This document shows, one piece after another, positions 42,634 to 51,393 of a stretch of 64,000 nt of DNA. A program made the position numbers and the translations under genes. The DNA is from Streptomyces omiyaensis (GTDB taxonomy: Bacteria > Actinomycetota > Actinomycetes > Streptomycetales > Streptomycetaceae). The stretch lies in contig NZ_BMVV01000029.1 of the NCBI RefSeq assembly GCF_014650895.1, positions 34,298-98,297 of the forward strand, in the 5' to 3' direction. Under the pieces are notes generated by a model. That model was not told where the DNA came from and searched no databases. It saw only the letters and a program-made list of their open reading frames with translations. Position 1 is the stretch's first letter; every line of letters begins with the position of its first letter.

Positions 42634-43437
42634 TCACATGGCGGTGTGGGGCGTCAACTGCCCGGCCAGCCAGGTCGGTACGCCGCCGAGGAGGCGGAAG
42701 AGCCTGCGGGCCTCGGCGCGCAGCCGGCCCGCCTCCGGTTCCGTCTCGGTGTCGGCCAGCGCGGTGAGCGCCGGTGCGGTGCCGATGAGATAGCCCAACT
42801 CCTCGCGGATCCGCAGGGACTCGGCGAAGCCGTGCCGGGCCTCCGCCAACTCGCCCTCGCGCAGGGCCAGTCCGGCGAGATGGCGCCAGGTGGAGGAGAG
42901 GAGCAGGTCGTCGCCCTGCGCGGTGGCGCCCGCGTGGGCCCGGCGGTACGCCGCCCGGGCCGCCTGCGGGGAGTCGCCCAGGTTCTGGGCGATCAGGCCG
43001 CGCCGGTAGTCGAGCAGCGGGCGTCCCGGCTCGGACGGGGCGATCAGGGCGGCCGCCCGGCCCAGCGCCATGCGGGCCTCGTCGGCGCGGTCCCGGACGC
43101 CCAACAGGGTGGAGGCGTAGGCGAGATAGCCGCGTTCGCAGGCCGCCGCCCCGCGTTCCTCGTCGCTGCTCGCGACCGCCTCGGCGGCACGCAGCGCCTC
43201 CTCGGCCTCGGCCCAGCCCTGTTCGGTGTAGAGACAGCGCTCGATCAGCAGCGCGGCCCTTTCGAGCGCCGCGGCCGGTTCGTGGGCGCGGGGTGCGAGC
43301 AGCGCCGCCGCGTCGGCCCAGCAGCCGCGGGAGCGGAGCCGCCATATGGCGGTCTCCACCGGAGTCTCCTTGCCGTGGGCGAGGGACGGATCCGTGCCGC
43401 CCCCTGATTCGGAACCAGACATGGCGGTGTCCGCCAC
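42634..43437 (-). CDS. Tetratricopeptide-like helical repeat protein
   Basis: 267 aa, almost all alpha-helical with TPR-like pairs (AWRRL-like start; EERGAAACERGYLAYAS; LLDYRRGLIAQNLGDSPQAA; TWRHLAGLALREGELAEA). No catalytic motif or signal peptide. GTG 43437 is chosen for GGGGAGGG upstream; an in-frame ATG lies 15 bp downstream. Such proteins are common next to Streptomyces regulators and mediate protein contacts. Its upstream region contains the palindrome GTGAAAAATTTCAC. Confidence 0.75.
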   Translation of the reverse strand: MADTAMSGSESGGGTDPSLAHGKETPVETAIWRLRSRGCWADAAALLAPRAHEPAAALERAALLIERCLYTEQGWAEAEEALRAAEAVASSDEERGAAACERGYLAYASTLLGVRDRADEARMALGRAAALIAPSEPGRPLLDYRRGLIAQNLGDSPQAARAAYRRAHAGATAQGDDLLLSSTWRHLAGLALREGELAEARHGFAESLRIREELGYLIGTAPALTALADTETEPEAGRLRAEARRLFRLLGGVPTWLAGQLTPHTAM

Positions 43438-43519
43438 ATTGCCCTCCCCGAGCGCGCCGTCGAGCTGTTGAGTAGGACGGAATCTCAGCACGAACGGCGG
43501 CACCCGGCCAAGGGGTCGG

Positions 43520-43533
43520 GTGAAAAATTTCAC
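43520..43533. promoter_or_regulatory. AT-rich palindrome GTGAAA-AA-TTTCAC upstream of the TPR-like gene
   Basis: Perfect 6-bp arms about 85 bp upstream of GTG 43437 in an unusually AT-rich patch. Candidate operator or the T-rich tail of the hairpin at 43540-43562. The remaining 303-bp gap (43438-43740) also has a GTGATCA direct repeat near 43604. Confidence 0.4.
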
Positions 43534-43539
43534 AAAGCT

Positions 43540-43562
43540 GCGGGGCGTGTGCGACGCCCCGC
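43540..43562 (-). terminator. Hairpin after the PucR gene
   Basis: 9-bp arms GCGGGGCGT and ACGCCCCGC around the loop GTGCG, followed on the minus strand by AGCTTTGTGAAATTTTT. It lies about 180 bp downstream of the PucR stop, with the T-rich run expected of an intrinsic terminator. Confidence 0.55.
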
Positions 43563-43740
43563 CGGGACCGGGTCCGACGGGGCGTCAGGGGGCGCTGGGG
43601 CCCGTGATCACGGCGGTGATCAGGGAGGGGAGCGGTTCGCCGGACCCCGCGGGAGGGCCGGCCGGCAGGGGCTTCCTTCACTCCTCCGGACTCAACCGAA
43701 GGAGTGAATTCCGCACGCCGCGGGGTGCCCGGCCCGGGCG

Positions 43741-45435
43741 TCAGCTCATCCGCAGGGCCAGGAAGAAGTCGAGCTTGTCCTCCAGGCGGGAGAGGTCGCG
43801 TCCGGTCAGCTGCTCGATCCGGCCCACCCGGTAGCGCAGCGTGTTCACGTGCAGGTGCAGCCGGGTCGCGCAGCGGGTCCAGGAGCCGTCGCAGTCGAGG
43901 AAGGCCTCCAGGGTCGGGATCAGCTCCGCGCGGTGGCGCCGGTCGTAGTCCCGCAGCGGGTCGAGCAGCCGGGCCGTGAAGGCGCGCCGCACGTCGTCCG
44001 GGACGAAGGGCAGCAGCAGGACGTGCGAGGCCAGCTCGTGGTGGCCGGCCGCGCAGACCCGGCCCGGGCGGGCGGCGGCCACCCGGCGGGCGTGCCGGGC
44101 CTCCTCCAGGGCGCCGCGCAGGCCCTCCGCCGAGTGCACGGCGGCGCTGACGCCGAGCGTGAGCCGCCCGTCGTCGGCGAGGCCGGACGAGAGCGGGGTC
44201 CGCACCGCCGCCAGCAGGGCGTCGGCGTGCAGGCCCAGGGCGGTGGCCGGGCCGTCGTCCTCGCTCTCCGGCAGCGGGCCGGCCGCCAGCGGCACCAGGG
44301 CGATGGCCTCGTCGCCGGTGTGGGCCACCGCGATCCGGTCGGCGGACTCGGCGCCGACGGTCGCCGGGTCGACCAGGATCTCCTCCAGGAGCGCCTGGGT
44401 GACCGGGCCGGGCTCCACCGGGGCCTGGCCGCCCTCCTGGTCCCACTCGACGCGGGCGACGACGACCTGCCAGTGCGGGGCGGCGCCCAGGCCGGGCAGC
44501 AGCACCGGGGCGGCGACCCGCAGCCGGGCCGCGATCTCGGCGGGGGCGGCGCCCGTCTGCACCAGTTCGAGGACCTCCTGGGCGAGCCGGCGGCGCACCG
44601 TGCGGGCCGCGTCGCGGCGGTCGCGCTCGACGGAGATCAGCTGGGTGACGCCCTGGAGCAGGTCGAGCCGGGCGGCCGGCCAGTCCCCGGCGTCCGCCTC
44701 GACGGCGAGCAGCCAGTCGGACAGGACGGTCTCGCGGACGTCCCGGGAGGCGGGCCCGGCGGCCCGGCCGGTGTTGCGGATCGGGAAGAGCGAGTACACG
44801 GTGCCGTGCGCGGTCAGCCGGTGCGGGCCGCGCCGGCCGGTCCGGGTGGCGGCCAGGTGCTCGCCCGCCAGGGCGGCGGCCAGGGCCGGCTCCAGGGGCT
44901 CGCCCGCGCCCGCGATCTGCCGGCCGGTGGGGGAGAGCACCCAGGCCCGCAGGTCCAGGTCCGAGCCGAGCAGGTCCAGGACGGCCTCCGGGCCGCCGCC
45001 CGCCGGTCCCGAGGTCATCAGACGCCTGTGCCTGTCCACGACGGCGGCCAGGTCGCCGGCCCGCTCACCGGAGACCTGTCGAACAACGTGTTCGGTGATC
45101 GTCGCGAACGCAACGGATTCGTTGACCGCGAAGAGCGGCAGCCGGTGGCGCGAACACGCCTCCACGAGATCGTCCGGGATGTCGCCCAGCTCGGCCTCGC
45201 CAGCCGCCAGGGCGGCGACCCCGGCCTGGCTGAGGATCCGGGCGAAGGGCTCGGCGTCGGCCGGCTCCCGCAGCCAGGCCAGGCCCGTGAGGACGAGCTC
45301 GCCGCCGGAGAGGTACCGGCTGGGATCCTTGAGGTCCGTGGTCATCACGCCGCGGACCGAGCGGTCCAGCTCGTCCTCGCCGCCCAGCAGGCGCAGCCCG
45401 AGCGCGTCGTTCTCCAGCAGTGCGCGCAGCCGCAT
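43741..45435 (-). CDS. pucR: PucR family transcriptional regulator
   Basis: 564 aa. An N-terminal PucR-type domain (MRLRALLENDALGLRLLGG; LVLTGLAWLRE) is followed by a GGDEF-like/sensor middle and the C-terminal PucR helix-turn-helix (TRLHLHVNTLRYRVGRIEQ). AAGGAA precedes ATG 45435. It is divergent from xanthine dehydrogenase, purine permease and XdhC genes, which fits a purine-catabolism regulator. An inverted repeat at 45510-45531 lies between them. Confidence 0.92.
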   Translation of the reverse strand: MRLRALLENDALGLRLLGGEDELDRSVRGVMTTDLKDPSRYLSGGELVLTGLAWLREPADAEPFARILSQAGVAALAAGEAELGDIPDDLVEACSRHRLPLFAVNESVAFATITEHVVRQVSGERAGDLAAVVDRHRRLMTSGPAGGGPEAVLDLLGSDLDLRAWVLSPTGRQIAGAGEPLEPALAAALAGEHLAATRTGRRGPHRLTAHGTVYSLFPIRNTGRAAGPASRDVRETVLSDWLLAVEADAGDWPAARLDLLQGVTQLISVERDRRDAARTVRRRLAQEVLELVQTGAAPAEIAARLRVAAPVLLPGLGAAPHWQVVVARVEWDQEGGQAPVEPGPVTQALLEEILVDPATVGAESADRIAVAHTGDEAIALVPLAAGPLPESEDDGPATALGLHADALLAAVRTPLSSGLADDGRLTLGVSAAVHSAEGLRGALEEARHARRVAAARPGRVCAAGHHELASHVLLLPFVPDDVRRAFTARLLDPLRDYDRRHRAELIPTLEAFLDCDGSWTRCATRLHLHVNTLRYRVGRIEQLTGRDLSRLEDKLDFFLALRMS

Positions 45436-45509
45436 CGTGTCGCCGCCGTTCCTTCGAGTGGGTGGTGGGGTTGTCGCGTATTCGACGGTGGGGTCGGTCG
45501 GGTGGTGTA

Positions 45510-45531
45510 GCCGTTTCCAGGGGGAAACGGC
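45510..45531. promoter_or_regulatory. Inverted repeat GCCGTTTCC-N4-GGAAACGGC between pucR and xdh genes
   Basis: Perfect 9-bp arms, 4-bp spacer, 75 bp upstream of pucR and 219 bp upstream of the xdh operon in the 314-bp divergent region. Candidate PucR operator. The rest of the region holds a possible -10 TAGATT for pucR near 45565-45575. Confidence 0.5.
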
Positions 45532-45749
45532 GAGGTATCCGTTCCCCGTCTTTCGTTCGAATCTACAAGACGTGCCGGGGCACCGGCCAACTCCTTCATG
45601 TTTTCGGTGACTGCACCCCGGCCATCGTGGCTTGTGTACTAGGCCACACACCGCGTGAACAGGACATGAACACCGAAGTCGAGGGCCGAACGTCCCCCAG
45701 GGCCCAGACGTCCGACCCCCACCACCAGAGCCACTAGAAGAGAGCCACC

Positions 45750-46640
45750 ATGGACTTCCTTCGCCCCGCCAGCTGGGAGGAGGCGCTCGCCGCCAAGGCC
45801 GAGCACCCCACGGCCGTGCCCATCGCCGGCGGTACCGACGTCATGGTCGAGATCAACTTCGACCACCGGCGTCCCGAGTACCTGCTGGACCTGAACCGCA
45901 TCGAGCTGCTGCGCGAGTGGGAGGTCGGCGAGGAGAACGTCCGACTCGGCGCTTCCGTTCCGTACACGCAGATCATGGAGAACCTGCGGACCGAGCTGCC
46001 CGGCCTGGCGCTCGCGTCCCACACGGTCGCCTCCCCGCAGATCCGCAACCGCGGCGGCGTCGGCGGCAACCTCGGCACCGCCTCCCCGGCCGGTGACGCC
46101 CACCCCGCCCTCCTCGCCGCCGGCGCCGAGGTCGAGGTCGAGTCGGTCCGGGGCAGCCGCTTCATTCCGATCGACGAGTTCTACACCGGCGTGAAGCGCA
46201 ACGCGCTCCAGCCCGACGAGCTCATCAAGACCGTCCACATCAAGAAGGCGGACGGCCCCCAGCAGTACTCCAAGGTCGGCACCCGCAACGCGATGGTCAT
46301 CGCCGTCTGCGCCTTCGGCCTGGCGCTGCACCCGGAGACCCGGACCGTGCGCACCGGCATCGGTTCGGCCGCTCCGACCCCGATCCGCGCCAAGGAGGCC
46401 GAGGCCTTCCTGAACGCGGCCCTGGAGGAGGGCGGCTTCTGGGACAGCGGGAAGATCATCACCCCGTCCGTCGCCAAGCAGTTCGCCGACCTCGTCTCGG
46501 CCGCCGCCAACCCCATCGACGACGTCCGCGGCACGGCGAAGTACCGCCGCCACGCCGTCGGCATCATGGCCCGCCGCCAGCTCGGCTGGACGTGGGAGCA
46601 GTACCGCGGCGCCGGCCGCACGCTTGAGGGAGCTGCCTGA
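45750..46640 (+). CDS. Xanthine dehydrogenase FAD-binding subunit
   Basis: 296 aa medium subunit of a molybdenum hydroxylase. FAD contacts PIAGGTDVMVEI (near 24-35) and IRNRGGVGGNLGTASPAGD (about 98-116) are typical, and the C-terminal CO_deh_flav_C domain is present. It passes electrons from the 2Fe-2S subunit to NAD+. Start of a three-gene operon with 2-bp spacings. PucR, permease and XdhC neighbours support purine (hypoxanthine/xanthine) oxidation; a CO- or aldehyde-type enzyme is less likely. Confidence 0.92.
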   Translation: MDFLRPASWEEALAAKAEHPTAVPIAGGTDVMVEINFDHRRPEYLLDLNRIELLREWEVGEENVRLGASVPYTQIMENLRTELPGLALASHTVASPQIRNRGGVGGNLGTASPAGDAHPALLAAGAEVEVESVRGSRFIPIDEFYTGVKRNALQPDELIKTVHIKKADGPQQYSKVGTRNAMVIAVCAFGLALHPETRTVRTGIGSAAPTPIRAKEAEAFLNAALEEGGFWDSGKIITPSVAKQFADLVSAAANPIDDVRGTAKYRRHAVGIMARRQLGWTWEQYRGAGRTLEGAA

Positions 46641-46642
46641 TC

Positions 46643-47230
46643 ATGCGCGTCAATTTCACGGTCAACGGTCGTCCGCAGGAAGCCGACGACGTCTGGGAGG
46701 GCGAGTCCCTTCTCTACGTGCTCCGCGAGCGTCTGGGCCTGCCGGGCTCCAAGAACGCCTGCGAGCAGGGCGAGTGCGGCTCCTGCACGGTCCGCCTCGA
46801 CGGCGTGCCGGTCTGTTCCTGTCTGGTCGCCGCCGGCCAGGTCGAGGGACGCGAGGTCGTCACGGTCGAGGGCCTCGCCGAGTTCGCCAAGGACCGCACC
46901 GAGCACGGCGGTTGCGCCTCCGGCGCCTGCGGCACCACGCTCGACCAGGCCAAGCGCTGGGAGGCGAAGCCCACGCAGGACTCGCAGACCGGCGAGGGCG
47001 TCGAACTGAGCCCGATCCAGCAGGCGTTCATCGACGCCGGCGCCGTCCAGTGCGGCTTCTGCACCCCCGGTCTGCTGATCGCGGCCGACGAGCTCCTGGA
47101 GCGCAACGGCTCCCCGTCCGACCAGGACATCCGCGAGGCCCTCTCCGGCAACCTCTGCCGCTGCACGGGCTACGAGAAGATCCTCGACGCGGTCCGCCTC
47201 GCGGCCGCCCGTCAGGGAGAGGCGGTCTGA
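46643..47230 (+). CDS. Xanthine dehydrogenase 2Fe-2S subunit (with a ~38-residue insert)
   Basis: 195 aa. The plant-type cluster ligands are in NACEQGECGSCTV and CSC; the second cluster in QCGFCTPG and CRCTGYEKI. Family members are ~160 aa; here residues about 80-115 form an insert with CASGAC and many charged residues between the two cluster domains. It begins 2 bp after the FAD gene and ends 2 bp before the large subunit. The insert could contact an additional partner or be a linker. Confidence 0.92.
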   Translation: MRVNFTVNGRPQEADDVWEGESLLYVLRERLGLPGSKNACEQGECGSCTVRLDGVPVCSCLVAAGQVEGREVVTVEGLAEFAKDRTEHGGCASGACGTTLDQAKRWEAKPTQDSQTGEGVELSPIQQAFIDAGAVQCGFCTPGLLIAADELLERNGSPSDQDIREALSGNLCRCTGYEKILDAVRLAAARQGEAV

Positions 47231-47232
47231 CG

Positions 47233-49638
47233 ATGGCTCAGAACACCCGTACCGCTCCGGCCGGCACGCCGACCGACGTCACCCAGGACCACGTCAAGGG
47301 CGGCATCGGCGAGTCCACGCTCCGCCCGGACGGCACCCTCAAGGTCACCGGCGAGTTCGCCTACTCCTCGGACATGTGGCACGAGGACATGCTGTGGGGC
47401 CAGACCCTGCGCTCCACCGTCGCCCACGCCGAGATCGTCTCCATCGACATCTCCGAGGCCGTCGCGATGTCCGGCGTCTACGCCGTGCTCACCTACGACG
47501 ACCTGCCGGCCGAGGTGAAGAACTACGGCCTGGAGATCCAGGACACCCCCGTCCTGGCCCACGGCAAGGTCCGCCACCACGGCGAGCCGGTGGCCCTGGT
47601 CGCCGCCGACCACCCGGAGACCGCCCGCCGCGCGGCCGCCAAGATCAGGATCGAGTACCGGGAGCTGCCCGTCGTCACCGACGAGGCCTCCGCGCTCGCG
47701 GCCGACGCGCCCCTCATCCACGAGGGCCGCGACGACCACCACTCCGGCCACGTGCCGCACCCCAACATCGTGCACCGCCAGCCGATCGTCCGCGGCGACG
47801 TGGCGGAGGCCCGCAAGCGGGCCGACGTGATCGTCGAGGGCGAGTACGTCTTCGGCATGCAGGACCAGGCCTTCCTCGGCCCCGAGTCCGGCCTCGCCGT
47901 CCCCTCCGAGGACGGCGGCGTCGACCTCTACGTCGCCACCCAGTGGCTGCACTCGGACCTCAAGCAGATCGCCCCCGTCCTCGGCCTGCCCGAGGAGAAG
48001 GTCCGCATGACGCTCTCCGGCGTCGGCGGTGCCTTCGGCGGCCGCGAGGACATCTCGATGCAGATCCACGCCTGCCTCCTGGCGCTGCGCACCGGCAAGC
48101 CGGTCAAGATCGTCTACAACCGCTTCGAGTCCTTCTTCGGCCACGTGCACCGCCACCCGGCGAAGCTCCACTACGAGCACGGTGCCACCAAGGACGGCAA
48201 GCTCACCCACCTCAAGGCCCGGATCGTCCTCGACGGCGGCGCCTACGCCTCGGCCTCCCCGGCCGTCGTCGGCAACGCCTCCTCGCTCGGTGCCGGCCCC
48301 TACGTGGTCGACGACGTCGAGATCGAGGCCGTCGCCCTCTACACCAACAACCCGCCCTGCGGCGCCATGCGCGGCTTCGGCGCGGTCCAGGCCTGCTTCG
48401 CCTACGAGGCGCAGATGGACAAGCTGGCCGCCAAGCTCGGCATGGACCCGGTGGAGTTCCGCCGGCTCAACGCCATGGAGCAGGGCACGCTGATGCCCAC
48501 CGGCCAGGTCGTCGACTCGCCGGCCCCGGTCGCCGAGCTGCTGCGCCGGGTCAAGGCCCGCCCGCTGCCGCCGGAGCGCCAGTGGGAGACCGCCGGCCAG
48601 GGCGCGGACGTCCGCGCGCTGCCGGGCGGCCTCTCCAACACCACCCACGGCGAGGGCGTCGTCCGCGGCGTCGGCTACGCGGTCGGCATCAAGAACGTCG
48701 GCTTCTCCGAGGGCTTCGACGACTACTCGACCGCCCGCGTGGTCCTCCAGCTCATCAACGGCGAGCCCGTCGCGATGGTCCACACCGCCATGGCGGAGGT
48801 CGGCCAGGGCGGCGTCACCGTCCACGCGCAGATCGCCCGGACCGAGCTGGGCGTCACCCAGGTGACCATCCACCCGGCCGACACCCAGGTCGGCTCCGCC
48901 GGCTCGACGTCCGCCTCCCGGCAGACGTACATGACCGGCGGCGCGGTGAAGAACACCTGCGAGGCCGTCCGCGAGAAGGTCCTGGAGATCGGGCGCCGCA
49001 AGAACGGCTCCTACCACCCCGCCTGGGCGACCGCCGAGCTCCTCCTGGAGGGCGGCAAGGTCGTCACCGACGGCGGCGAGGTCCTCGCGACCCTCGCCGA
49101 CGTCCTGGAGGGCGAGGACGTGATCGACATCGAGCTGGAGTTCCGCCACCGTCCGACGGTCCCCTTCGACCTGCGCACGGGCCAGGGCGACGGCCACGTC
49201 CAGTACACCTTCGCCGCGCACCGCGCGGTGGTGGAGGTGGACACCGAGCTCGGCCTGGTCAAGGTCATCGAGCTCGCCACCGCCCAGGACGTCGGCAAGG
49301 CGCTCAACCCGCTCTCCGTGGTCGGCCAGATCCAGGGCGGCACCACCCAGGGCCTGGGCGTCGCGGTGATGGAGGAGATCATCGTCGACCCGAAGACCGC
49401 GAAGGTGCGCAACCCCTCCTTCACGGACTACCTCATCCCCACGATCCTCGACACCCCGACCATCCCGGTCGACGTGCTCGAACTCGCCGACCACAACGCC
49501 CCCTACGGGCTGCGCGGCATCGGCGAGGCTCCCACCCTGTCGTCCACGCCGGCCGTCCTCGCGGCGATCCGGAACGCGACCGGCCTGGAGCTGAACAAGA
49601 CGCCGGTCCGCCCCGAGGCGCTCACCGGCACCCTGTAG
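47233..49638 (+). CDS. Xanthine dehydrogenase molybdopterin-binding subunit
   Basis: 801 aa large subunit with the molybdenum cofactor. GGAFGGREDISMQ, AMRGFGAVQ and the C-terminal GLRGIGEAPTLSS (containing the catalytic Glu) match molybdenum hydroxylases. It hydroxylates hypoxanthine or xanthine using water oxygen. ATG 47233 lies 2 bp after the small-subunit stop. Together the three genes give a complete heterotrimer. Confidence 0.95.
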   Translation: MAQNTRTAPAGTPTDVTQDHVKGGIGESTLRPDGTLKVTGEFAYSSDMWHEDMLWGQTLRSTVAHAEIVSIDISEAVAMSGVYAVLTYDDLPAEVKNYGLEIQDTPVLAHGKVRHHGEPVALVAADHPETARRAAAKIRIEYRELPVVTDEASALAADAPLIHEGRDDHHSGHVPHPNIVHRQPIVRGDVAEARKRADVIVEGEYVFGMQDQAFLGPESGLAVPSEDGGVDLYVATQWLHSDLKQIAPVLGLPEEKVRMTLSGVGGAFGGREDISMQIHACLLALRTGKPVKIVYNRFESFFGHVHRHPAKLHYEHGATKDGKLTHLKARIVLDGGAYASASPAVVGNASSLGAGPYVVDDVEIEAVALYTNNPPCGAMRGFGAVQACFAYEAQMDKLAAKLGMDPVEFRRLNAMEQGTLMPTGQVVDSPAPVAELLRRVKARPLPPERQWETAGQGADVRALPGGLSNTTHGEGVVRGVGYAVGIKNVGFSEGFDDYSTARVVLQLINGEPVAMVHTAMAEVGQGGVTVHAQIARTELGVTQVTIHPADTQVGSAGSTSASRQTYMTGGAVKNTCEAVREKVLEIGRRKNGSYHPAWATAELLLEGGKVVTDGGEVLATLADVLEGEDVIDIELEFRHRPTVPFDLRTGQGDGHVQYTFAAHRAVVEVDTELGLVKVIELATAQDVGKALNPLSVVGQIQGGTTQGLGVAVMEEIIVDPKTAKVRNPSFTDYLIPTILDTPTIPVDVLELADHNAPYGLRGIGEAPTLSSTPAVLAAIRNATGLELNKTPVRPEALTGTL

Positions 49639-49878
49639 GACCCTCCGGGCGGTGTGTGCCTCCCAGGAACGTCACACCTCCTTCCCCGCCCGCACCGCCC
49701 GGAGTCGTACCACCCCCGCACCACCTGCGACACCCGCACCACCCCGTTCGTCTCGGGCCGTCCCCCGGGTCGTGCAGCCAACGAAATATCCCAAATCCCG
49801 CAGCTTCACGTCAGCTTCCCCGTGAACACGCTCCGAAGTCTGATGCGGGTGCCCCTTTGAACCTTGGGAGTAGGCCCC

Positions 49879-51351
49879 ATGACCCAGTCGTCCGTGGAGC
49901 CCAAGACCGCCGCTGAGGACGCGGGCTCCGGCTCGCGCAACCCCGCCGGGCGCTCTTGGCTCGACCGGTACTTTCACATCTCGGAGAGAGGATCCTCCGT
50001 CAGCACGGAGATCCGCGGTGGCGTCACCACCTTCATGGCGATGGCGTACATCCTCCTGCTCAACCCGATCCTCCTCGGAGGCCCGGACGTCGACAAGAAC
50101 GTCCTCGCCGCCTCCGCCGTGATCACGGCGACCGCCTTCGCGGCCGCGGTGACCACCCTGCTGATGGGCTTCGTCGGCAAGGTCCCGCTGGTCCTCGCCG
50201 CCGGCCTCAGCGTCTCCGGTGTGCTCGCCACCCAGGTCGTGCCGCAGATGACCTGGCCGCAGGCCATGGGCATGTGCGTGGTCTACGGCGTGGTGATCTG
50301 TCTCCTGGTCGTCACCGGCCTCCGTGAGATGATCATGAACGCCATCCCGCTGCCGCTCAAGCACGGCATCACCATCGGCATCGGCCTCTTCATCGCCCTG
50401 ATCGGCTTCAACAAGGCCGGCTTCGTCGGCGCCGGCCCGCAGTTCGGCCCGCCCGTCACCATGGGCTCCGGCGGCGAGCTGGTCGGCTGGCCCGTCCTGA
50501 TCTTCGCCGTCACGCTGCTCGCGATCTTCGCCCTCCAGGCCCGCAAGGTCCCCGGCGCGATCCTCATCGGCATCGTCGGCGGCACGATCATCTCGCTGAT
50601 CGTCAACGCCGTCGCCGACATCCCGGAGAAGGGCGCGGGGGCCTGGGCCAACGGCGCCCCCGAGCTCAAGGGCGGCGCGGTCTCCGCCCCGGACTTCTCC
50701 CTCTTCGGCGACGTCTCCTTCGGCGGCTGGGGCGACGTCGGCTACATCACCGTCGGCGTGATCGTCTTCACCCTGGTGCTCGCCGGCTTCTTCGACGCCA
50801 TGGCCACCATCATCGGCGTCGGCACCGAGGCCAACCTCGCCGACGACAAGGGCCGCATGCCCGGCCTGTCCAAGGCGCTGTTCATCGACGGCGCGGGCGG
50901 CGCGATCGGCGGCGTCTCCGGCGCCTCCGGCCAGACCGTCTTCGTGGAGTCCGCCACCGGCGTCGGCGAGGGTGCCCGCACCGGCTTCTCCTCGGTGATC
51001 ACCGGCCTGTTCTTCGCGGCCTGCCTCTTCTTCACGCCGATCACCCAGATCGTGCCCCGCGAGGTCGGCTCCGCCGCCCTGGTCGTCATCGGCGCGATGA
51101 TGATGATGAACGCCAAGCACGTCAACTGGGGCGACAGCTCCGTCGCCATCCCGGTCTTCCTGACCGTCGTCCTGATGCCGTTCACCTACAGCATCACCCC
51201 GGGCGTCGCGGCCGGCGTCATCGCCTACACCGTCATCAAGGTGGCGCAGGGCAAGGCCCGCGAGGTCGGCGCGTTCATGTGGTGCCTGACCGCGATATTC
51301 ATCGTGTTCTTCGCCCTCCACCCGATCGAGGGATGGCTCGGCGTCAGCTGA
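49879..51351 (+). CDS. NCS2 (AzgA-type) purine permease
   Basis: 490 aa with about 12-14 hydrophobic segments. RGGVTTFMAMAYILLLNP near 46-63 and GASGQTVFVESATGVGEGAR (about 350-370) are signature regions of the AzgA/guanine-hypoxanthine permease group. It probably imports a purine base with H+, feeding xanthine dehydrogenase. GGGAG precedes ATG 49879. The 240-bp gap 49639-49878 has an AT-rich patch (near 49783-49800) but no clear operator. Confidence 0.92.
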   Translation: MTQSSVEPKTAAEDAGSGSRNPAGRSWLDRYFHISERGSSVSTEIRGGVTTFMAMAYILLLNPILLGGPDVDKNVLAASAVITATAFAAAVTTLLMGFVGKVPLVLAAGLSVSGVLATQVVPQMTWPQAMGMCVVYGVVICLLVVTGLREMIMNAIPLPLKHGITIGIGLFIALIGFNKAGFVGAGPQFGPPVTMGSGGELVGWPVLIFAVTLLAIFALQARKVPGAILIGIVGGTIISLIVNAVADIPEKGAGAWANGAPELKGGAVSAPDFSLFGDVSFGGWGDVGYITVGVIVFTLVLAGFFDAMATIIGVGTEANLADDKGRMPGLSKALFIDGAGGAIGGVSGASGQTVFVESATGVGEGARTGFSSVITGLFFAACLFFTPITQIVPREVGSAALVVIGAMMMMNAKHVNWGDSSVAIPVFLTVVLMPFTYSITPGVAAGVIAYTVIKVAQGKAREVGAFMWCLTAIFIVFFALHPIEGWLGVS

Positions 51352-51393
51352 CGCCGAGCCGCCCGCCCTCCCCACACAGCCAAGGAGACCGAC

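Noticed and set aside
47212..49494. Long minus-strand frame antisense to the xanthine dehydrogenase large subunit
   Set aside because: The plus-strand gene is certain; antisense frame shows only repetitive acidic/Val/Gly composition.
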